From: an uncultured Paludibacter sp.
GTDB lineage: Bacteria; Bacteroidota; Bacteroidia; Bacteroidales; Paludibacteraceae
NCBI GenBank assembly: GCA_937897985.1
Contig: CALCBD010000026.1
Span: 1-64,000 of the forward strand
Length of the DNA stretch: 64,000 nucleotides
Direction of reading: 5' to 3'
Within the stretch, counting starts at the first letter, position 1. Each line of letters begins with the position of its first letter. Below the pieces are notes generated by a model, which saw nothing but the letters and a program-made list of their open reading frames with translations, did no database searches and was not told the origin of the DNA. The position numbers were made by a program, and so were the translations under genes. This document shows positions 1 through 7,573 of this stretch, piece after piece.

Positions 1-2
1 AG

Positions 3-86
3 GACAATAAAGGGAAAGGAAACTCCGGTGAGTTGATGATCTTAATTTCAACAATGTTGGTTTCGGATTTTAAATGGCACCAATAA
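3..86 (+). CDS. Possible C-terminal tail of a gene entering from the left edge
   Basis: Frame 3 is open from the window edge to a TAA at 84-86 and gives 27 residues ending in SDFKWHQ. There is no start inside the window and nothing recognisable in it. The next gene starts 12 bases later, which fits an upstream operon member, but an open frame this short can easily arise by chance. Confidence 0.25.
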   Translation, partial: DNKGKGNSGELMILISTMLVSDFKWHQ

Positions 87-98
87 AAAAATAAGAAA

Positions 99-608
99 AT
101 GAAAATGAATTCAATTATATTTTACACTGCATTATTGATAGTGATTTGCTGTACTGAATGCAAAAATGAAAATGAGGATATAATTATCAAAAATGACGAA
201 AAGGAAATAACTGTCAAAAATGACAGTAATAAATTTCATGTCAATATTGTATTATATAATCAACCTCTTGACACAATTCAGAAATATATTCACGGAAAGT
301 GGAAACTGGCCTACGGAAAAGGCGGCGTATGCACTACTACGATGTATTATAGTGATAACTGTTATATTGAATTTACTTCCGATAATAATGTAATAACCAA
401 TTCTTTGGCAAAAATAAATAAGGCTTCACCAATAGTTTGGATAAAAGATTTTGACTTATATCCCAATGATTCTACTTATCTTATGACCTTTAAAGACGAT
501 CACGACTTTACTAAGGTATATGCCATTGACAGAATTTATAATGACACATTAATATACCATGACAATTTATGTGATGCAATTTATTACCATTACTTAAAAT
601 CGAATTAA
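99..608 (+). CDS. Lipocalin-like lipoprotein, first of a tandem pair
   Basis: A 169-residue protein with a hydrophobic N-terminus and a lipobox-like LIVICC (Cys17/18), so probably a lipoprotein of the cell envelope. The middle has the layout of small lipocalin-like Bacteroidota lipoproteins: a GKWKL motif near residue 69, a glycine-rich turn, YIEFT near residue 90, and a C-terminal segment ending in YHYLKSN. It is a paralogue of the next gene: the 29-residue block from residue 48 differs at only two positions, and the C-termini also match, while the N-terminal linkers and the region around residues 90-130 have diverged. The pair precedes a secreted M4 protease at 14-21 bp spacing, which suggests one transcript. 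Function is unknown; the lipocalin assignment is by sequence pattern only. Confidence 0.75.
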   Translation: MKMNSIIFYTALLIVICCTECKNENEDIIIKNDEKEITVKNDSNKFHVNIVLYNQPLDTIQKYIHGKWKLAYGKGGVCTTTMYYSDNCYIEFTSDNNVITNSLAKINKASPIVWIKDFDLYPNDSTYLMTFKDDHDFTKVYAIDRIYNDTLIYHDNLCDAIYYHYLKSN

Positions 609-629
609 TTAATCAAAAATGAAAATCAA

Positions 630-1157
630 ATGAAAAAGAATTTATTAATAATTAGTTCTGCATTGATGTTGCTAATTTGCTGTACTGAATATAAATATGA
701 CAAAGAAGATTTAATTGTCAATGATGTTCTATTAATTGACAATGAAGAAGAATTTATTGGCAATAAAATAGGAACCCCTGTCAATATTGTATTATATAAT
801 CAACCTCTTGATACAATTAAGAAATATATACAGGGAAAGTGGAAGCTGGCCTACGGGAAAGGCGGTATAACCGGTGCAATGACTTTTTATTGTGATGTCT
901 GTTATATTGAATTTACACCTGATAACAGAGTTTTAATTCCAAGTACAACAAATGGTGAATATTTAACAGATTGTAATATTGAATGGACACGGGATATAGG
1001 TAGCTATACTAATGGGAAATATACATATATCATGAGTTATTATGATAAATATGGATATCCTAATGTTTATGTCATAGATAGAATTTACAATGACACACTA
1101 ATTTACTATGACAATTCATGCGATGCATTTTTTTACCATTGTATAAAATCAAATTAA
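630..1157 (+). CDS. Lipocalin-like lipoprotein, second of a tandem pair
   Basis: A 175-residue paralogue of the preceding gene. It has a short hydrophobic leader ending in LLICC (Cys17/18), an acidic linker, then the shared block from residue 51 with GKWKLAYGKGG, YIEFTPDN and a C-terminus in YHCIKSN. Near-identical DNA around 780-860 and 240-320 points to a fairly recent duplication. The gene starts 21 bp after its twin and ends 14 bp before the M4 protease. A role tied to that protease (inhibitor, chaperone or anchor) is a guess from position only; no domain known to me settles it. Confidence 0.75.
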   Translation: MKKNLLIISSALMLLICCTEYKYDKEDLIVNDVLLIDNEEEFIGNKIGTPVNIVLYNQPLDTIKKYIQGKWKLAYGKGGITGAMTFYCDVCYIEFTPDNRVLIPSTTNGEYLTDCNIEWTRDIGSYTNGKYTYIMSYYDKYGYPNVYVIDRIYNDTLIYYDNSCDAFFYHCIKSN

Positions 1158-1171
1158 AAAATTAATAAAAA

Positions 1172-3637
1172 ATGATTACTATGAAATCAATTTCTAAATC
1201 AGCATTTTTGCTCACATTAATATTGAATTGCATATTTGCTATTGCGCAGGTTAATGACATTTTGGAAATCCAAAACAACGAAAAAGGGCAGGTAAAATTT
1301 GCCCGATTTCAAGCAAATGCAAATTCAAACAGAAAAATGAAGAATGACACTGTATTCTTAAAATCAATTTTAAACGCAAAAAAAGAAGATAGCTTTCGCA
1401 AAATAAACGAAGATTTGGACGAGTTAGGAATCACTCACAAAAAATTTCAACAGTATTATAAAGGTCTGAAAGTTGAAAATTCCGAATTTTTAATACATGG
1501 GAAAAATGATAATATTGAAGTCATAAACGGTGATTTTCAGGACATCGATATTCCAATCATTACACCAACCCTAAATGAAAAACAAGCTTTAAATAAAGCA
1601 TTAGTTTTTGTGGGTGCAAAGAAATACAAATGGGAAGATACCGTAATGGAAAATTTAGTGAAACAGAATACCAATAATCCTAACGCAACGTATTATCCTA
1701 AAGCTGAACTGGTAATATCTAAAGATTACCTGAGTGGAAGTAATTTATGGAAACTATCATGGAAATTTACAATTTCATCAATGCTACCTGATAACGAACA
1801 ATTAATTTATGTTGATGCAAATGATGGAAGTGTAATTAACAACATACCACTGATATATGATGCAAATGTATCATGTACTGGTCAAACAAAATACTGTGGA
1901 CCCCAGAATTTTACAGGCGATTCTTTTACAGGTGGGTACAGATTGCGGGAAAGCAGAAATGGAGTAAGCATACAAACATTAAATTTGCACTCAACTGATA
2001 TTTATGCAAGTGCTACCGATTTTGTGAATTCTAATACAAACTGGACCTCGGGTAGTTGGGCAAATTTCAATACAGATCAAGCCGCTTTAGATGCACATTG
2101 GAGTGCTGAAAAAGTAGTTGATTTTTGGAAAACAGTTTTTAACCGGAATAGTATTGACGGTGCTGGTTTAAGAGTTATAAATTATGTCCATTACACACCA
2201 AATGCTAATGGAATAAGTTGGGCAAATGCTCAGTGGGTTAGTGGATCAAATAGTAGTTTTATGCAATATGGAGATGGGGATAACACTTATTATCCTTTCG
2301 TATCCTTAGATGTGTGTGCCCATGAGTTTGGTCATGGAATAAATCAATTTACAGCCAATCTTACTTATGGTCATGAAGAATCTGCAGCTTTAAGTGAAGG
2401 TTTTAGTGATATATGGGCTGCATGTGTTGAACACTGGGCTGCACCAAATAAACAAACCTGGTTATTAGGTGAAGAAATTATAAAAACTTCATCATATAAT
2501 TGTTTACGCAATTTACAAAACCCCAAAAGTTCATCAATAATATTTGGTCAACATCCTGATACCTATCATGGGAAATTTTGGGATAATTATGGTGAACCTC
2601 ATTATAATTCCACAGTTCTTAGTCATTGGTTCTATTTACTATCGCAAGGTGGAAGTGGTACTAACGATTTTGGGAATTCATTCGTCATAAGTGGAATAGG
2701 AATTGAAAATGCTCAAAAAATTGCATACAGAGCAGAAACAAAATATTTATATTCATCTGCTGATTATTCCGCTGCAAGGTTTGCAACAATACTGGCTGCT
2801 ATAGATTTATCCGGAGGTATACCAAATGCAGTAATGACAGTTACAAATGCCTGGTATGCAGTTGGTGTTGGAGATCAATATGTGATTTCCGGACCTTCCG
2901 AACTATGTTATAACCAATCGGGAACATTTTCTATTAATATACCAGGTGCAACAATATCATGGACTGCAAGTGGTCTGAGTCCTTACAGCGGTACTGGCAC
3001 TACTTTTACAGCATCTCCGGCAATGTATGCTACAGCAGGTTATGTCCGTGCTACAATTACAGTTGGACAAACTACCTTTACAACTCAAAAAGATCTGAAA
3101 TTAAACGGATATCTGCCAATTGATGGGCCTGATGAGGCGTATCTGAGTGAAAACAAAGCCTACTTTAGCATCGATGAAGGACTTACTGTGTTAAACTGGA
3201 AAATTAACGGACAAGTGGTTTCATCTTCAAATACACATCAGTTGATTGTTTTGCTTAACAAATATTATCCTGGCGATGTTGTGATTACATGTACTGCCTC
3301 CTCCTCATGCGGGACATTTGAAGCCAGTAAATCACTTGCGATCATTGATGATTATGAATTCCAAATGTATCCAAATCCCGCTTCCGACTTATTAACCGTT
3401 TCATTGATCTCGCCTGTCAAAACGAATGAAAGTACAACAAATTCACAAACTAAATCTGAAAGTGTTGAACCTTACAACATTCAACTTTGGCACGAGCACT
3501 CCGGACTTATTAAAACTGTAGATACAGACAAATCTACAATACAAATACCTTTAACTAATTTACCAAAAGGAATGTATTATGTTCATTTGAAAAAAAATAA
3601 GAATACAATTAAGAAACAGATACTTTGGATTAAATAA
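1172..3637 (+). CDS. Secreted M4 (thermolysin-family) metalloprotease with type IX secretion sorting domain
   Basis: An 821-residue zinc endopeptidase precursor. It has a signal peptide, then an FTP/PepSY-type propeptide to about residue 225 that would act as intramolecular inhibitor. The M4 catalytic domain carries HEFGH at residues 384-388, the third zinc ligand Glu409 in the SEGFSD motif, and the later catalytic-histidine region (HYNSTVLSHW). Two Ig/PKD-like segments follow (about 570-725). The last ~90 residues start with YPNPA and end in QILWIK, a type A C-terminal sorting domain, so the enzyme should cross the outer membrane by the type IX system, whose PorU and PorV are encoded in this window. 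Translation could start at 1172 or at the second Met (1181), which sits better before the signal peptide. It probably shares a transcript with the two lipoproteins upstream. Confidence 0.93.
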   Translation: MITMKSISKSAFLLTLILNCIFAIAQVNDILEIQNNEKGQVKFARFQANANSNRKMKNDTVFLKSILNAKKEDSFRKINEDLDELGITHKKFQQYYKGLKVENSEFLIHGKNDNIEVINGDFQDIDIPIITPTLNEKQALNKALVFVGAKKYKWEDTVMENLVKQNTNNPNATYYPKAELVISKDYLSGSNLWKLSWKFTISSMLPDNEQLIYVDANDGSVINNIPLIYDANVSCTGQTKYCGPQNFTGDSFTGGYRLRESRNGVSIQTLNLHSTDIYASATDFVNSNTNWTSGSWANFNTDQAALDAHWSAEKVVDFWKTVFNRNSIDGAGLRVINYVHYTPNANGISWANAQWVSGSNSSFMQYGDGDNTYYPFVSLDVCAHEFGHGINQFTANLTYGHEESAALSEGFSDIWAACVEHWAAPNKQTWLLGEEIIKTSSYNCLRNLQNPKSSSIIFGQHPDTYHGKFWDNYGEPHYNSTVLSHWFYLLSQGGSGTNDFGNSFVISGIGIENAQKIAYRAETKYLYSSADYSAARFATILAAIDLSGGIPNAVMTVTNAWYAVGVGDQYVISGPSELCYNQSGTFSINIPGATISWTASGLSPYSGTGTTFTASPAMYATAGYVRATITVGQTTFTTQKDLKLNGYLPIDGPDEAYLSENKAYFSIDEGLTVLNWKINGQVVSSSNTHQLIVLLNKYYPGDVVITCTASSSCGTFEASKSLAIIDDYEFQMYPNPASDLLTVSLISPVKTNESTTNSQTKSESVEPYNIQLWHEHSGLIKTVDTDKSTIQIPLTNLPKGMYYVHLKKNKNTIKKQILWIK

Positions 3638-3668
3638 AAAACTTCCAAAGCTTACTTTATACAAAAGT

Positions 3669-3709
3669 AGGGACATCAATTTGTTGACATTTTTATGTCC
3701 CTCTTTTTT
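3669..3709 (+). terminator. Rho-independent terminator after the M4 protease
   Basis: An 8-bp stem, AGGGACAT at 3669-3676 pairing with ATGTCCCT at 3695-3702, closes an 18-nt loop and is followed by C and a T run. It sits 32 bp after the protease stop codon. Confidence 0.75.
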
Positions 3710-3817
3710 CACCGTCTTTCAATTAAGAAAAACACAGATATAGAATTTTCTAATAATTACTAAAACAAAAAATTTATTATACAGACAATTTTTTAGTTAC
3801 TTACAATAATCGGATAA

Positions 3818-4094
3818 ACTTTATGTACCTGCAGCCCAAAAGGAATCGTGTTTGTAATCAGTAGTTATCAAAACGGATAGTTTGCTGAAAGTTAAATTAA
3901 TTGAAATACAACAGGTAGTTCCCGTTAATTCAGAATTATCAGTAGAAGTAAATGTTGGTGATTCCGGTTTATTAACAAAATGGGATTATGGTTCAACGCC
4001 GGATATTTACCCTGTTTTCTGCCACGAAGTCTGATTAGTTGGACAGACTATCGGTAAAGCGTTGCCTGAAATCAGCTTTAAAGTCAAAATATAA
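3818..4094 (+). pseudogene. Decayed small gene: one frameshift and one in-frame stop
   Basis: From 3818 one frame reads CSPKGIVFVISSYQN and stops at 3878. The neighbouring frame, open from 3858, continues DSLLKVKLIEIQQV... to a TGA at 4032-4034. The same frame then runs on through VGQTIGKALPEISFKVKI to a TAA at 4092-4094. Joined by a frameshift near 3872-3878 and readthrough of the TGA, this makes a roughly 90-residue protein-like sequence with no start codon left. The CSPKG beginning looks like a lipoprotein N-terminus whose signal peptide is lost. I do not recognise the family. The unusually protein-like composition across both breaks is the reason to call it a remnant. Confidence 0.5.
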
Positions 4095-4125
4095 GATTAT
4101 TCACCATTTAAATACATATAATTTT

Positions 4126-4545
4126 ATGAAACAATTTATTTTCCTTGTTTTGTTGCTTGTATCAGCAACAGCCTTCTCACAACAAAGCTCCGATTCGGTT
4201 TTTTCACAAAAGCCTTCAGAAAGTATTGTAATAATGAAAGTAGATACTTTCCAAATAGAACGTATAAATAATATTGAAGAAAATCTGAGAGGCTTTTACA
4301 CCCACAATAGGGTTTATCATGCATTGATGGGCGTGAGTGTAGGATTATCGCTTGCCGGTTTATTTATTGCCACCGATCAGGGTAATAACATTCAAGCCAG
4401 TACTTTACAATTAGCCGGAATGGTCATAGGCATGGTCGGGACGGTAATTTATATCGACAGCTATAAGTTCCTTAATATTAAATCCAGGCATAAAAATCAA
4501 CGTGTGACATCAGAAAATAATCTGACAAAAACACCTGTCTATTGA
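4126..4545 (+). CDS. Small exported or membrane protein of unknown function
   Basis: A 139-residue protein. The frame is open from 4039, but the 29 codons before 4126 overlap the decayed gene, and the Met at 4126 is followed by a clean signal peptide (MKQFIFLVLLLVSATAFSQ), so 4126 is the better start. The mature part has a short polar region containing ERINNIEENLRGFYTHNRVYH, then two hydrophobic segments (VGLSLAGLFIA and LQLAGMVIGMVGTVIYI) and a basic tail. This resembles small Bacteroidota membrane proteins with a paired-helix hairpin, but no family was recognised. The next gene follows after 46 bp and could be cotranscribed. Confidence 0.65.
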   Translation: MKQFIFLVLLLVSATAFSQQSSDSVFSQKPSESIVIMKVDTFQIERINNIEENLRGFYTHNRVYHALMGVSVGLSLAGLFIATDQGNNIQASTLQLAGMVIGMVGTVIYIDSYKFLNIKSRHKNQRVTSENNLTKTPVY

Positions 4546-4591
4546 TTGAAAGAGAGAACAGAAAAGTAAAGTAAGAAAATAACTACTAAAT

Positions 4592-5080
4592 ATGATATAC
4601 TGCATTTTAGTTTTTTTACTGACTCCTTTCTTTTTCACTGCAATGTGTCAGAATTATAACAATTCAGATTCATCGGTTAAGCATCGAACCCAAATAAATG
4701 CACTTGGTGAAATTGGTGGAAACGGGTTATTTCTTTCATTAGGGTTTGAACAGGCTAATTACGAATATAAGGCATTGAAAAGTACATTCAGAGCGGGATT
4801 TACATTGACAGATTACCTGGTCTTCAGCGAATATAATTTTGATTTTGGCATAAAAAATAATTATTTTGAACTAGGAGCAGGACCTTCTCTGCACTTCGAC
4901 GAAAACAATATAAATCTATACATTTTTGGGAGATTGGGTTACCGATACAATTCTGACACTTTTATTTTCAGAGCCGCATTTACACCCTTCCTCGCATTTG
5001 AAAATGGAGTATACGCTTATACGTTTCCATTCCTTGGTGTATCAGTAGGTATTCCGATCAGGACCAAAAGAAGAAATTAA
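4592..5080 (+). CDS. Small outer-membrane beta-barrel-like protein
   Basis: A 162-residue protein with an N-terminal signal peptide (hydrophobic to about residue 18, cleavage near AMCQ). The mature part is rich in alternating aromatic/hydrophobic strands such as YEYKALKSTFRAGF, NNYFELGAGPSLHF, INLYIFGRLGYRY and FPFLGVSVGIPI. That pattern fits a small 8-stranded outer-membrane barrel or an OmpA/OmpW-like fold. No enzyme motif is visible. It follows the small membrane protein by 46 bp. Function unknown. Confidence 0.65.
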   Translation: MIYCILVFLLTPFFFTAMCQNYNNSDSSVKHRTQINALGEIGGNGLFLSLGFEQANYEYKALKSTFRAGFTLTDYLVFSEYNFDFGIKNNYFELGAGPSLHFDENNINLYIFGRLGYRYNSDTFIFRAAFTPFLAFENGVYAYTFPFLGVSVGIPIRTKRRN

Positions 5081-5506
5081 AGATCATCTTAAACAGTTTA
5101 TTTATACGGGTGGCCGGAAAAAATTCGGGGGTTTGTGGTATATTATCATAAATACGGGTGAAGCTACAAAGATATTACCTTTGATGGAATTAATTTTAAA
5201 AGAAGACAGAAAAGAAAACCAAAACTGATAATCCTGATATTTTACTACTTATGGTTCAAACGATCCGAAAGAAAGACTCCCGCTGCAATGTATTCACATA
5301 TTTCAGGGTTATTGCTCATTAAGTGTATCACTATAGCTGTTGTTTATCAGAAAATTAAAGTATAATTAATCTCTAAAAAACTTATAAAATGTCAGGTTGA
5401 TGCGAAGACCAATTTTTAAACCACACCGAAACAATCTTTAAACACTATTTAAACCATTCTGAAAAAAGTGCGTCCAATTAGCAAATTTTTAAAAACGGAA
5501 CAATAA
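5081..5506 (+). other. 426-bp gap with a possible coding remnant
   Basis: One frame is open from 5093 to a TAA at 5363-5365 (about 91 codons), broken only by a TGA at 5159-5161. Part of it reads KRSERKTPAAMYSHISG, loosely like a transposase C-terminus. A second frame is open across 5051-5227 as well, so this may be chance. No start codon, promoter or terminator is convincing. Confidence 0.3.
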
Positions 5507-6577
5507 ATGAAATTTCTTAGTCTCTTCTCTTTGCTGTTTCTTTCCATTTCAGGATGTAATTTGAACAATACTGACCCTCAACCAACAGCTAAAGAATCAA
5601 TGTATTTTCCTTCCAACTCAGGTTCAAACTGGGAAACCACTTCTCTTTCCGCTTTGGGATGGAATCAAAATGCAGTTCAACCTCTTAAGGATTATTTGAT
5701 TCAAAAACACTCCAAATCTTTTATGATACTGGTCAATGGAAGAATAGTAATGGAAGAATATTTTAATGGTCACACCGTAAATGATCTCTGGGAGTGGAAT
5801 AGTGCCGGCAAAACACTTGTAGCTACTACAACAGAAATTGCAAAACAGGAAGGTTTGCTGGATATTAACAGGAAAGTTTCTGATTACCTTGGTGAGGAAT
5901 GGACAGGCATGCCTTTGGAGAAAGAGAATTTAATTACTGTCAGGCATTTATTAACAATGACATCGGGTAATGATGATACTAAACAATATGTGATTAAGTC
6001 TAACCTGACTTATGTTGCCGATGCGGGAACGCGATGGGCTTACAGTAACATTTTCCAAAAATTGACTGATGTGATTGCACATGCAGGCAATAAATCATTT
6101 GAAACCTATTTCAACGAAAAAATAAAAACCAAAACAGGGATGGACGGGTACTGGAATTTCGGTTTAATTTATACCATTTATCACAGTACTACAAGGAGTA
6201 TGGCCCGATTCGGACTTTTAGCCCTGAACCGGGGAAAATGGAAGAATGAACAGATATTTAACGAAAATGCTTTTAATGAGTGTACCACAACTTCACAAAA
6301 CATCAATCCATCTTACGGATATTTATGGTGGTTGAACGGGAAAACGGCATTTATGATTCCGGGTGAACAAACTATTTATCAGGGTCCGTTAGTGCCAAAT
6401 GCACCTGCTGATATGTTTGCTGCAATGGGTGCAGGCGACCAGCGAATTTATGTAATTCCGGGAAAGAAAATGGTAATCGTTCGGATGGGTGAAGCATCAA
6501 ATCCTGCGAATCCGAATTTTGCAGTTTCCGGTTTTGATTATGAATTATGGGAAAAAATAAATGCTCTGATCAACTGA
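5507..6577 (+). CDS. Serine hydrolase lipoprotein, beta-lactamase/PBP-like (S12-type)
   Basis: A 356-residue lipoprotein (lipobox SISGC, Cys17) with the class C beta-lactamase/DD-peptidase-like fold. The nucleophile motif SxxK is SAGK at residues 99-102. The second motif YxN is seen in WAYSNIFQ, and a C-terminal GAGDQ segment occupies the place of the third, glycine-rich motif. Family members hydrolyse peptides, esters or amides, and many annotated as beta-lactamases are not resistance enzymes; the true substrate cannot be read here. It is a single gene, preceded by a 426-bp gap and ending shortly before the convergent minus-strand gene. Confidence 0.85.
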   Translation: MKFLSLFSLLFLSISGCNLNNTDPQPTAKESMYFPSNSGSNWETTSLSALGWNQNAVQPLKDYLIQKHSKSFMILVNGRIVMEEYFNGHTVNDLWEWNSAGKTLVATTTEIAKQEGLLDINRKVSDYLGEEWTGMPLEKENLITVRHLLTMTSGNDDTKQYVIKSNLTYVADAGTRWAYSNIFQKLTDVIAHAGNKSFETYFNEKIKTKTGMDGYWNFGLIYTIYHSTTRSMARFGLLALNRGKWKNEQIFNENAFNECTTTSQNINPSYGYLWWLNGKTAFMIPGEQTIYQGPLVPNAPADMFAAMGAGDQRIYVIPGKKMVIVRMGEASNPANPNFAVSGFDYELWEKINALIN

Positions 6578-6650
6578 TTTCACAGTAACTTTTGTTTCGG
6601 GAAAGTGGTATGACAGTAATGAAACTTTTTAATCAAATCAGGTACTGTTT

Positions 6651-7562
6651 TCATTTTTTTTGAGTAAGTTTTTTGATTTCTTTTTTAGTTAACTCTTTAA
6701 GTATAATATCTGCCGAAGTCCTGCATTCATATTTTTTACGATTGGATAATTTGACAATTCCATCTGTAGTCTGAAAATACGGATCTAAATACTCATACCT
6801 GCTTTTTGGGGCATTAACAAATTCTTCATTCGGATTTTCGATTAAAAAGTTGATTGCAAATCTCAGCTGATAATTTCCTTTTTTATCATACTGAATTAAA
6901 GTTCCCAAAGCTTGTTGTGGTAAAACCACATCACCTTCCTTAACAAATATTTTATCGCCGTTAAAGCCCTGATATATTGCAAATGTACCATCCTTATGTT
7001 CAACCATTACCGAATTTCGTTTGCTTGAGAATGAATAAACATTTGATGTGTCTATTGCAAAATCTTTTGTTACTTTGACAACGAGACCTTTTCTGACAGC
7101 ACAAACTGTATCAGGCTGATCAGAAATAAATTGAAATGACTTCCAGTTTTTTGGTTCTTCCTCATCAAAAAGCTTTGAACCAAGATAATTCATAAACCTG
7201 ACTTCCAACTTCTTACCATTTCTGAAAGGAAGCAGATACACAAAGGTGCTGTCAAAATCCGGGTTTGGAATACCACGCCGGTAACTATAGGTATACGAAA
7301 GCCCGATGTATTTGTCTTTATAAATTGGTCTTAAAACTGTTAGTATTCCAGAATAATCATTCACAACAAATTTATGCTCCGGTTTTATTGTATTCTCATA
7401 ACTATTGAACTTTAAATAAATACAATAAGTCCCGGGCATTTCCTTGGTATAGGTAATTTGATAGCTATTATCAGTATTTCTTTCACCATTGAGTATAATT
7501 CTTTGTGAAAAAGCAGATAAAGATATCAGTATAAAGCAAATGATTACAAAATTTTTCGTCAT
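6651..7562 (-). CDS. Exported degenerate LytM/M23-like domain protein
   Basis: A 303-residue protein. The frame is open from 7580, but the Met at 7562 begins a clean signal peptide (MTKNFVIICFILISLSAFSQ), so I start there; this leaves a 13-base overlap with the end of leuS. The C-terminal part follows the LytM/M23 layout: NSVMVEHKDGTFAIY, then VKEGDVVLPQQALGTL, then YQLRFAINF. The zinc-binding residues of active M23 peptidases are not kept: the HxH of the final strand is replaced by LRF, and the first His/Asp pair is missing. It is therefore probably a non-catalytic LytM protein, like activators or scaffolds of cell-wall hydrolases. It is translationally linked to leuS. Confidence 0.7.
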   Translation of the reverse strand: MTKNFVIICFILISLSAFSQRIILNGERNTDNSYQITYTKEMPGTYCIYLKFNSYENTIKPEHKFVVNDYSGILTVLRPIYKDKYIGLSYTYSYRRGIPNPDFDSTFVYLLPFRNGKKLEVRFMNYLGSKLFDEEEPKNWKSFQFISDQPDTVCAVRKGLVVKVTKDFAIDTSNVYSFSSKRNSVMVEHKDGTFAIYQGFNGDKIFVKEGDVVLPQQALGTLIQYDKKGNYQLRFAINFLIENPNEEFVNAPKSRYEYLDPYFQTTDGIVKLSNRKKYECRTSADIILKELTKKEIKKLTQKK

Positions 7563-7573
7563 TATCAAACAAA

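Noticed and set aside
4039..4125. N-terminal extension of the small exported protein
   Set aside because: These 29 codons coincide with the tail of the decayed gene in another frame, and a clean signal peptide starts at 4126.
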